From contig JBBHKE010002959.1 in assembly GCA_037447655.1 (NCBI GenBank), positions 153,760 through 217,759 of the forward strand: 64,000 bases of DNA, written 5' to 3'. The notes beneath the pieces are model-generated. The model searched no databases. It saw only the letters and a list, made by a program, of their open reading frames with translations, and was not told the DNA's origin. The translations under genes and the position numbers were made by a program. This document shows, in pieces, positions 10,532-22,500 of this stretch (position 1 is the stretch's first letter; each line of letters begins with the position of its first letter). The stretch is from Zygnema cylindricum (lineage: Eukaryota; Streptophyta; Zygnematophyceae; Zygnematales; Zygnemataceae).

Positions 10532-13500
10532 CTAGCTCTTTGGTATCCATGTTGTTCCAAAAGTGTCGAACATGTCTTCCACTTTTCCCTTGAATTCTCG
10601 ATGGGGTACAATTACTACATTATCTCTGTATTTCGATATTATCATATGGAGTCGGTATTGCTCCCACGGTCGATGGATAAAATCATTGCCAGTCGACTGA
10701 TCATTGCATTGACTTAAACCATAAATAATGTCAAGATTCAACAATCTTGAAATTATACTAGTTGTACACATTCTAGTTATTGTCCACAATGTCCCAATAT
10801 TTTTACTTTTTTGGACTATTTATGAGTTCATATGATTGAATGGAATGAAATAACTAAAATATATCACCATTGTTTCTTTTGGTACATTGCTTTACTAAGG
10901 GAAAAGAAAGGGTGGCAGTCATGTAACTCTTTCTTGCACAACATCTTATGTAGTGTAGCTATGGACATAAAAAAATGAACATAAACAGGAGGAACTAAAC
11001 CTAATGTGAGCGATGGCTTGGTGTTGAAATGATTAGAAAAAGAAAAACGCAAACGAAATGATAAAACTATAGATACTCGATATACTGTTGACACCAATAT
11101 CAGAAAAATAACCATGGAATAGAGCAACTAGTGTGAATGTTGAAACAAAGGGAACACAAAAAGAAGGAAGTCAATAACAAGCAAGAGAAGTTGCAGAAAA
11201 AAAATGTCACAGAAAGACAAAATCAAAGCATCCTCTGACAGATATGGTGTGTTCCGGAAAGTAACAATAAGAGTGACCGTTCCTTGGAAATAATCCTATT
11301 AAATTTGTACTTGAATTTGGGGGATAGACTAAATGAACTGGATCTTCCGGAAACCCAGTTTGATATTTCATGTTGATAATCGGATGATGGATGGGGTCAA
11401 AGTAATTCTGGAAAACAGAAATATTAAATTAAAACGACGTTTAAGAAATAGAAAACTCAACACAAACAGTAATAAATTACTTGAGGTCAGTTGTAGGTGA
11501 CTGTTGTATCAGTAACATTTTCACAACCCTTTGACGTTATAATTAAAGACGGAGATTGTGGCAAGAAGAGCGGAGAGAAGAGGGATGAGGGATGAGGATA
11601 AGGAGAGAGATATGATTTGAATCAAGGCAGTTACCCAGAGAGAAATTGGAAGAGAAAGAAATGCCGGACATGAATGGGAAGAACGAGAGGGGTAAAGGGA
11701 TACGGCTTCAGAGGAAAAAAGTTAAGAGGGAGGGAGGAATATCCCACCTCCCCGGTAAGTTTTTGGAGACATGCCTCCACGGGGAGTGCGTGGTCGTCCA
11801 TGCGAGCGTACGCGTCGGAGTTGAGGAACATCGCCCAGTGGCAGCAGCACGCCAGCTGTTGCTGGAGGAACTTCACCTGGGGAGGGTTCAGGCACGTGGC
11901 AGCCAGTCTGTGGTTAGACATAGTGCCACGTGGCAGTCAGTGGGTGATCGGACAGTGAGACGTGGTAGAAAACCAGTGGCTGGGATGGGACGCCTGGACT
12001 GGGCCTGGAGGTGTCTCACGTGTTGTAGACATTAATGGTTTTTAAGTATTTTCTAGGTCTGAATAGAAATAAAGAAGCCGAGGCAGTCTACCTCTAACTT
12101 CTCTCTCCAACTCTCAAACTTGTCGCAGTCACTGAGAAATTAGAGAGGAAGCTAAAACCATGGCTACCTAGGCTATCCTGAGGTTTACCTGATGAGTTCG
12201 TGAACATAGTTTACCGTGTGCAGGACTTGTCTGACTCAAGGTGGATATGGAACTCAGTGGTAGGGATGATTCTCGTTCGAGAGAATACAATTGAGATCCG
12301 TAGGGGAGGAAAGAGTGGCCAAGCCTTGGCAACAGCGACCGATTGGAGGAACGAGGATTCTCGGAAACCAGTCGGAAACTATGGGGGTAGGGAGCAGAAA
12401 AAACAGGTTGACGAGTTCGAACCAAGGGCTCCCAAAGGTTTATGTCATTTTTGTAAGAAACCGAAGCACTATATGGCAGAGTGCACTAAGCTAACCGAGC
12501 TTCGGTTAAAGGAGGGGCAGACCGGTGGTACCCCGAGAGGAAAGAAAAATGCCCTTGTCACACAGGTACTTGAGGCGGAATCCGAGGACGAGGACGATGA
12601 GCTCCTTTTGGATGAGGAGTTGGAGGCGAAAAATGAGGTTGAAATTCCACGAAGGCAGAAATGTGCTTACGGTGGATTGAAAGGTGAAGCAGGCTGGATT
12701 ATAGATTTAGGTGCCTCAATGCACATGTGTAAGGATAGGCACCTGTTCACTAAGATAAGAAAGATTCCCACCGTAGAGATAGAGTACGGGGATGGGAGGA
12801 TAGTCACCACTACTCTTGTAGGATCGGTAGATCTGAAAGTGTTAGTAGAAGGAAAGACATCCATATTAACATTCTCCGATGTATTGTTTATTCCGGAGCT
12901 AAACAAAAACCTTATCTCTACATCTGTATTAGATGAATAGGGTTTTTTCACTAGCACTAGGGAAGGAGTCTTTACTGCTAGTTTTGAGGAGGATGTCTAT
13001 TTCATTGCTGAGAAAGGTAGCCATGGGATGTTTAGGCTGATCTTAAGTAATGAAATGAAGAAACTTTATTATGCTGGTGTTCATGATATTATGATGTGGC
13101 ATAAGAGGCTTGGGCATGTGAATCTAGATAAGTTAAGAGAGATGAAAAAGATGGGAGTGGTGGAAGGGATTCAGTTCAGTGAGATTGATGATATAAGTGA
13201 TTGTAGTGGATGTGCTCAAGGTAAAGCACACAGATTACCCTTTCCTAAGTCAGCCACCTATAAGGGAGAAAAAATTCTAGATCTAGTACACACAGATATT
13301 TGGGGACCGGCTAAAGTGCCCTCACCGGGGGGGAAGAGATTTATGATGATTATAACTGATGATTGGTCTCGGTATTCCCGGGTGTATTTTTTGAAAAACA
13401 AGTCAGAAGCTCAAGATTGTTTTAGACAATATAAAGCTTGGAGCAAAAAACTCCATGAAACTCCAATCAAGAGAGTAAGGAGTGACAATGGTGGAGAGTA

Positions 13501-16500
13501 TACTTCTAGCCAGTTTGAGGATTTTTTGAGGGAAGATGGGGTCCAACACCAAAAGACAGTTCCAGAAAATCCGGAACAGAATAGGGTAGCTGAAAGGTTA
13601 AATAGAACACTTAGTGATAGTGCTAGAAGTATGTTGTCAGATAAAAAGATAGGAAAAAGGTTTTGGGCAGAAGCAATGAACTGTGCTAATTATCTCTATA
13701 ATAGAGTTCTTACTTCAGCTATAAAAGATCAAACACCTTATGAGAGATGGACAGGCCGAAAACCAGACATATCTCACTTAAAGGTTTTCGACAGTCAAGT
13801 ATTCAGTCTAGATACAGATCGGTCTAATTGGAAGCTAGATCCTAAAGGAAAATCGGGATACTTATTAGGATATGATGAAGATGTTAAAAGATATAGAGTT
13901 TATGATCTAAAAAGGGAAGATATAATCTTAGTAAAACATCTAGTAGTTATGGATGAAGGAAAGTCTGTGGATCCCTTCAAATATACGAAGTCAGTAAAAA
14001 TCAGATTTGAGACAGAAAATTCTGATGACTTTGAGCTTCCTAACTATCCAAGTTTTAGAGACGATGACATTCTTGCAGGTACAAATCAGACTGAAAAGGA
14101 CTCAGCTGTGGAAACTCCAGTGACAACTCTACCCGAAGCGGAAGACGTGGTGGAAATTGATTCGCAATCAAGGCATAGGGAAGAAACCGAATTTGTTCGA
14201 AAGAATCCACGAGAACCATCTATTCCGGCCTCAGATTTTGAGGGGGGAAGGAGAAGTAGTAAAAGACAGCAAGAAAAACAGGTTAATAACAAGGTAACTA
14301 AACTATCTCATCAAGATGAACCTCAAACTTATGGAGAGGCGATGACTTGTCCAGAAAGAAACCGGTGGAAGACAACCATTAATGAGGAGATGGCCTCAAT
14401 TATGGCAGCCGATACTTGGGAGCTAGTGGATTGTCCACCTAATCGAAAACCAATCGGTTGTAAGTGGGTTTTCAAATTAAAACTAAACCCAGATAACACA
14501 ATCGAGCGCTACAAGGCCCGACTAGTGGCAAAGGGGTTTACACAAAAGGAGGGAATTGACTACGGAAACCTTTGCCCCGGTGGTCAGATTTCCCTCGGTG
14601 GTCATACTTCTCAGCCTGGCAGCATCGGAAGACATGGAAGTGCACCAGATGGACATCAAAACAGCCTTTTTGCATGGAGAATTGGAAGAGGAGATCTTCA
14701 TGCGACAACCCGAAGGGTTTGTGGAAATAGGAGAGGAGAGTAAGGTATGCCGGCTGATTAAATCTCTTTATGGTTTGAAACAGGCGCCTCGACAATGGAA
14801 TAAGAAGCTTGATGAGTTTCTTACCGGTCTAGGATATATCCGGATCAGCTCAGATCACTCAATCTATGTTTTTGAAGATGAGGAAGGTTTTATATTTATT
14901 GCAATTAATGTTGATGATTTGCTTGTATTAAGTAAATCAATGGAAAAAATTAATAAACTGAAAACCGATCTTAAGGCGAGATTTGAAATGAAAGATATGG
15001 GGGAAGCAAAATTTATTTTGGGAATTCAAGTAGAGAGAGACCGAAAAAAAAAAAATTATAAGATTGACTCAAAAAGAAGCAATAGGGAACATGCTTGAAA
15101 AATTTCAAATGGATAAAGCTAATAGTTGTACAACTCCAATGGAATTGAAGAAGGGAAGTGAGGGGAGTGAGGAAGAAGGAGTCATAGTCTTAGACGAGGA
15201 ATTATCTCTTGAAGAACAGAAGTTCATGCAGACTATTCCTTACAGGCAAGTAGTGGGAAGTCTAATCTATTTTATGAATTGTACCCGGTCGGATTTAGCT
15301 GCAGCTGTAGGAGTGCTGAGTAGAAGTCTAAATGCTCCCACTAAGAGGGATTGGGAGGCAGCTAAGAGAGTCCTTAGATACTTGATAGGAACTAGGAATC
15401 TATGGTTGCATTTTGGGTGGGGAGAATACTGACATCACTACTTGGAGTGATGCCAGTTATGGTGATGCTCCGATGAGGAGATGCACTTCAAGATACGTAT
15501 TATATGTGGGTGATGGGGCTTGCTGTTGGAGTAGCAAATAGCAAAAGGTTATTGCTCGGTCCACCATGGAGGCTGAGTATATGGCCTCTTGCTCTACTGT
15601 AAAAGAATTGATGTGGGTTAAGTCTTTACTTGGTGAACTTGGTCATCTTAAGAGTGGTGTGCAGAAAATATTTTGTGATAATCAGGCAGCAATTGCTATT
15701 TCTGCCAATCCTAAACATCATTTTAAAGCCAAACATATGGACATTAGACTCAACTTTGTTAGAGAAAAAGTAGAAAATAAAATAATCAGTTTAGAGTACC
15801 GACCAGATAGTGAGATGGTAGCAGATATGATGACCAAACCTGTGCCTTCCCCTAAGCTAATTTTTTGCAGGGAGAAGTGTGGTCTGAAATTAAAGATTGA
15901 CTAGAAAATAAGGGGAGTGTAGAAATTAATGGTTTTTAAGTATTTTCTATGTCTGAATAGAAATAAAGAAGCCGAGGCAGTCTACCTCTAACTTCTCTCT
16001 CCAACCCTCAAACTTGTCGCAGTCACTGAGAAATTGGAGAGGAAGCTAGAACCATGGCTACCTAGGCTATCCTGAGGTTTACGGGAAATTTATATTATTT
16101 AGGGGATTAATTACTAAAAGGTATGTGCCGGCGACAAGATTTGATCCTGGTACCTGCCGGCCGACAGAGAGTAGATAGCCGGTAGCCTTAGCCGTTAAGT
16201 CTAGAAGTTTTCTTACGCATTATATAGTACGATAATTATTTAAACATGTACACGTAAGATAAATCAATTAACTATAACTGTTAACAAGATACATAGATAT
16301 GGTAGTGTAAATGTACGTATTGCGGTACGGAGAAGAAATCAATACCGCGCATTGATTTCGTAAGCGAAACAAATACCGCGCATGTATTTATTACGGCTAC
16401 GATCAAATGCGAGTTTAATCGGACGGCCGGAATTAACGCCGAGGTCGCGGAAGACGAATTCGGCGATTTGTGGGCATCGCCACATCGGATGACACGTGGC

Positions 16501-19500
16501 GATGTTACATTGGAGCGCGACATCTTCGAGGATTAAAAGAGCGAATCCGAACATTCCACGTGTGGACATTTAGGCCATGTCGTACAATGTCCGTACATAA
16601 AGTACACCGGCAGCTGTACTTTTGCGTACGGAACTGTAATATGATTGGTTCCGTACATCAGTAGATAGAGTTTGTGAGAGAGATAGGACTTAGAAAAATT
16701 AGAAGATAGGACCCTCTCTCCCAGAGAGCTTCTGTACAAAAGGTCAACTTTGACTCTCCATAACTTACAGCTCAGGGGAGCAAATTCAGAGATTCTTTTT
16801 GCTATCGACTCAGGGGAGTCTTGCCTTCACAGGGGTGTAGGTGGTCAGAGTTTTTATATGCCAGGGTGGCAGTTGTTTTTGCTGAAACACAAAGGGGTCA
16901 GGATTATCCTAGAGGCTTCTTGGAAGCTGTCCACTCTGAGGACTTATGGAGGTCTCAGAGTTTCACGTGTAGGCTAATCGAAGGGTGGTAGTGACACGTG
17001 GCAAACATCCCTGTGAGAACACGTGGCAGTTGGCAGATCTGCGGGAAAAGTTAATTAGCCCATGGTGGGAGGGGTAAGGACTATTGGAGGTGGATTGGCG
17101 GAAGCCATGAAATTGTACACAAGAAAAAGATCAATGCATTGGAGAGAGGAATTGATTTGTATTTGGGATGATTTCATTAAGTGAGAAGAGTCACTTATAT
17201 ACAAAAATATACAATGCTAATTACTGTGGAGTCTAAACATTCTACGCTACACTGTAACAAAGGGTCTTAGTCTAGTTTCAAATGAATGTATATAAGACAA
17301 AAGAAAGACAGGACCGACGGTCAAAAGACTTGACCGACGGTCAAAGGACTTAGTACGTAGAAAAGACTAGACCGACGTATGTAATAAAAAGTTCAAAAGA
17401 CTGGATCGTCGTAAAGAAGTACGGACAGGACCAAAAGTAAGTCGAACCAATATGACGACAAGACTTGAGTGACGTAGGAAATGAAAAGTACGAAAAGACC
17501 ACCGACACATATAGTGAAAAAGCACAGATATGACAAAAGTGAACCTGACGCTAAATGACCCTTAACACCCCCCCTCAAGCGAAAACAGAAAATAGATTCA
17601 GATGCAAATGAAAGGAAATTTAGCCAGGAGGAGAAGGAAGACGAAGGCCAGAGGAGAGGCGATGGTGCTCAAAGTGAGGGCGAAGAAGAGCCTTGGTGAG
17701 ATAATCGGCCACTTGGTCGGCGGATTTGACATATAGAAACTGGAGAGTGCCATCTTCGACCCGCTCCCGAGAGTAATGATACTGAATGTCGATGTGCTTC
17801 GTCCGCTTGTGGTGAACAGGATTGCGGATCAAAGCAAGAGCTCCTTGGGAATCCGAAAAGATAGGAGTAGGGGCTGAAGGGGGAAACCCAAGATTGGAAA
17901 GTAGAGTCCGAAGCCAGACAGCTTCCTTGGCGGCGTGACACGCGACCATATATTCCGCCTCAGTGCTGGAGCATGCCGTGGTAGGTTGCTTTCTGCATGA
18001 CCAAGAGATAAGACCATTGCCCAAAAAGAAGCACGAGCCAGTGGTGGAACGGCGAGAAAGCTCATCTTGTGCCCAATCTGAATCAACAAAACCCGTAAGA
18101 GCACTGGAGCCAGAGGAAGAATATGTGAGACAAAGAGTTTTAGTGCCCTGTAGATAACGAAAGACACGTTTGGCTTCGACAAGATGATCAGGAGAAGGGC
18201 GTTGAAGGAATTGTCTAAGTTTAGTGACAGTTGTGGCAATGTCAGGGCGGGTGGCATGCATGGCGTACATAAGGGCCCCGACCATCGAGAGTAAGTGGCA
18301 TGGAGGGAGGGGGAGAGAAGAGAGTCAGTGGAAAGGAGGAGAGGGGCATTGGCATCTAAAGGAGTGGAAAAGGAGGAGCACTCTTCCATGCCAAAGCGTT
18401 CCAAAATATCAGAGTTAAAGGTCTCTTGAGAGAGAGAGAGGGTGCGAGTCGAGCGATTACGAGAAACTTGGATGCCCGAATAATAACTGAGCTCACCTAG
18501 ATCGGCCATGTCAAAATGGGTCTGAAGGAGAGATTTGACATTGGAGAATTCAGAGAGGGAAGGACCAACAAGAAGGAGATCGTCAACAAAGATGGCAACA
18601 ATGATCAAAGAGGTGCCAGAGCCACGAGAGTAAATGCTAAAATCGGCATCAATTCGGGTAAATCCTTCTTTCCGCATAATGGCATCTATGGTATGGTTCC
18701 AGACACGGGGGGATTGCTTTAATCCATAGATTGTTTTAATGAGATGGCAAACCAGATGTTCAGATCCAGAGGAAATATAGCCTTCAGGCTGATGCATGTA
18801 AATGTCCTCGGACAAGATCCCATTTAAGAAGGCATTTTTAACCTCCATCTGATGAACATGGATATCATGTTCAGTAGCTAAAGCAAGTAAAGTGCGGATA
18901 GATGTAAACCGGGCAACAGGAGCAAAGGTTTCAGTGAAATCTATACATTCGATTTGGGAAAAGCCCTTCGCCACCAAGCGAGCTTTGTATTTGTCCACGG
19001 ATCCATCCGCTTTTTGTTTTACACGGAAGACCACTTTCGAACCGATTGCCTTTCTTCCAGGGGGGAGGGGAACAAGATTCCATGTTTTGTTAGAAAGTAA
19101 GGCATTAAATTTAACATCAGCGGCGATTTTCCAAAGGGAGGCATCAGGACGTTTGAGGGCAGCTTTGAGAGAGAGAGGGGCTGAAATAAAACAGGCAAAG
19201 GACCCAGCAGAGTAAGCGTAAGCTAGAGAGGCATGGCCTATGGAAGAAATAAGCCGAGAGGGGGGAACTCTAGAACGTGCGGGGTTTCGGCAAGGTAAAA
19301 GGGAGGGGTTACGAAGAGGGGAAGGCTCAGGATCGGCTAGTGAAGGCTCAAGAGGGGCAAAAGGCCCAAGGAGAGATGAGTGGGAAAGATTGTGGGAGAA
19401 AGATTGTCAAAAAGAGGATCATCTTGGGAAAGAAGGGGAGAGGAGGAATTATCTTCAGAATTTGTGATAGGATGAAGAGGAAAAGTAGCTGAGTGGGTGG

Positions 19501-22500
19501 CAGGAGTGATGGGAGCAGCTGGGAAAACAAGGGGGGTAGGAGAAGATGGGGGAATAGGGGGACTAGAAGATGATGAGGGAGAAAATATAGGAGGATTTAG
19601 AGGAGAGGGGGTGGGAAGGTGTAAGGTAGGTGAATTCAGATGGTTGAAAAGATTGAAGGGGAAGGTTTGGGGGAAGAGGGTCATAGAGGGTGAGGGAAGG
19701 AAGGTCGGATAATGGGGGAAGAGAGGAAGGGAAGGGCATACGAGACAAGGTTTGGAGAAGTGGCGTTTCGTTGAAAATTACTTCTCTGGTGGTGATGACG
19801 CGATGCTGAGAAGGACTCCAGATGCGGTACGCTTTGGAATTTGGAGCGTACCCAACGAAAATGCCACGATTGCGCGAGCGCCCAATTTGCCGTCTGATTG
19901 GAGGAGGTCTTTGTACCGCGCTTCACAACCAAAGATTTTAAGGTGGCGTATATCTGGTTTGACAAAAGACTATGCTTCCATTGGAGTAGATTTTGGTAAA
20001 GCGTTAGTGCGACAAAGATTGCGTAAGTAATTTGCGCAAACGACAACCTTTGCCCAAAATTCATAAGGCAAATTTGCAAAGTACAACATAGAGCGTGACA
20101 TGTCATGTAATGTTCGATTGTACCTTTCTGCAATGTCGTTTTGTTGTGGCGTCCGAGGCGCCGTTAAATGACGTAAGATTCTATGTTGTATGAGAAATGG
20201 AGAAAACCGGTTAGACCAAAATTCGCCACCGTTGTCACTGCGCAAGTCCTTTATTCGTTTGTTGTGAAAAAAAATTGCCAACGCCTTAAATTCCTGAAAT
20301 CGGGCAAAAGCGTCAGATTTGTGACAGATTAGATACACGTGTGAAAAGCGAGTGGCATGGTCAATGAAAGTGACAAAATAAAGGGATCCACTGTAGCTAA
20401 GAGTGCGCATGGGACCACACACGTCAGTGTGTATAAGTGCAACTGGTTCAGTGAGCACGGTAGCGCTACTGGAAAATGAGTGACGTGGCATTTTTCCTTG
20501 CACGCAACCGTGACAAAAATCCAAAGATTTGTTAGAGAATGAATTTAGTCCAGTTACAAGATTTGGGAAGGTACGCAAACTTTCGCTATTTAAATGACCA
20601 TATCGTAAATACCAAAGTCGAAAACTTTCAACGATAACACATAAAGCAAAAAAAATTGGCGTACTATAGGATTGTAGGACGTACATAGAATCTCGTGTTA
20701 GGCCAAAACCTATAGTACTATTGTCTTTTCTATCAAAAAATGTTACTCTATCATTATTAAATTCAGCCTTTAAGCCATCAGAAGTGGCGACTTTGACATA
20801 AAATAAATTTCTAGCTAGACCAGGAACAAATAGTACGTTCCGAATGTGAATAGACACATTATGGGACGTTGACGTCGCCAGAAAGGGTAGCCACGTCTCC
20901 TAAACGAATCTGCATAAAAGATGATAGAGGTCATAGAGATGAAAGGTGAGTGAACCAATCAAATCGTGGTGAAAGGTGGTGACTAGCATCACTATCTATT
21001 AGCCAATCGTCAGGGGTTTGAGATAGAAAAGCGTACCCTTGTGGAAATTGAGTATCCGGAGTGACAGAATTTGGGATATGATGGGCAACATTGCCATATC
21101 CAAATTCTGGTGAGGGAGAGAGGGCAAAATGGGAAACTACTGGAGTGGAATAATTAGAGGGAAAATGTGGGGAGAAAGCGGTCGACCAGGAGAGGTTAAC
21201 GTGGTTTGAAGAGGCATAGTGCGCTACGGCGTTAGAAGATTGTGGAAGGGATGGAGAAGGGGAATAATGGGGAGGATAAAGAAAATTTGGAGGGAAAGCA
21301 AGGTAAGGAGGGAGTGGGGGGGTGGGAAGAACTGGTGGGTTGGCATGGGCAGCGTTGGCATTCCCTCCAGTTTTAGGGGGATTGGAAGCCTCAGCTGGCT
21401 TCCTGCCTTGCCAATTTTCGACACTCTTCAACGGAATGCCCTTTTGTTTTGCAGTAGGCACAAAACAAACGCTGCACCCCCCCAGAGTTAGTCTTCTGAT
21501 TTTCAACGATAAAGGCATTTGCATGAGAGAGATTTTGAGCAAAAAAAGAGAGTAGTTTTGTCTCTTCATGCAAGAGTTTGGTACAAAGTGAGTGAAAGGG
21601 AATGGATTGGTCTAGATTGTCAAAAGAGGAAATAAAAGGGGAAAAGGTTTCAGCGAGTCCTCCCAAAAGGGTTGAAGAGAGGTCCTCGTCGGAAAGATGC
21701 ACGCCGATCATGGTGCATTTTCCGGCCGACAATTTGACTGTGCTAATCCAATCCTGCATAGATTACGACGGCTTTTTCACGGAGTTCAAAAACGCTCGTT
21801 TTTGAATTCGGCGAGCGGCCCATCCGGTTTGAATATAAGCTGCTTGAGGCCGACTCTAAGCCTCGGCGGAAGAGGAGGCGCCGCGAATAAGACGAGTGCG
21901 CTCTGTAGTAAGTGACATCACTAGGCGAGCGTGCGCATCCTCATCCTTTTGTTTCCATGTAGCTATCGCCAACTCTTTTGTAGCTTTTTCTGCTGGTGTA
22001 TCAAAAGAGGAAAGGATAGGAGGTTTTGAAATTCCTATAAAATGGTCCCGAATCTTCTCGTGTTTGAAAAAATGCATGGCTGAAAATGACCAATCATAAA
22101 AGTTTTGGCCATCAAACTTCTAGATACTATTAGAAGTGGCATAGCTAGGCCCATAACCTATTAAAGGTGGATAGGCGGAAGCCATGAAATTGTACATAAG
22201 AAAAAGATCAATGCATTGGAGAGAGGAATTGATTTGTATTTGGGATGATTTCATTAAGTGAGAAGAGTCACTTATATACAAAAATATACAATGCTAATTA
22301 CTGTGGAGTCTAAACGTTCTACGCTACACTGTAACAAAGGGTCTTAGTTTAGATTCAAATGAATGTATATAAGACAAAAGAAAGACTGGACCGACGGTCA
22401 AAAGACTGGACCGACGGTCAAAGGACTTAGTACGTAGAAAAGACTAGACCGACGTATGTAATAAAAAGTACAAAAGACTGGACCGTCGTAAAGAAGTACG

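Larger units (their letters stand above)
12024..16965 (+). mobile_element. Copia element A (degenerate), plus strand
   Basis: A Ty1/copia element, domain order gag-PR-INT-RT-RNase H, bounded by TG...CA and the 5-bp duplication CGTGT. Its 3' LTR is 1048 bp, but the 5' LTR keeps only the first 165 bp, and the first part of gag is also missing. One deletion can explain both. It lies in the large intron of the GT34-like gene in antisense orientation. It has high similarity to element B at the right end of the window. Confidence 0.92.

Noticed and set aside
11646-12035. Plus-strand open frames over 11646-12035
   Set aside because: They are antisense to the phase-consistent exon 11876-11748, which has plausible splice sites and protein resemblance.
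19240-19712. Plus-strand Gly/Arg-rich open frames
   Set aside because: Antisense of the Pro/Ser-rich linker between integrase and RT of element C.
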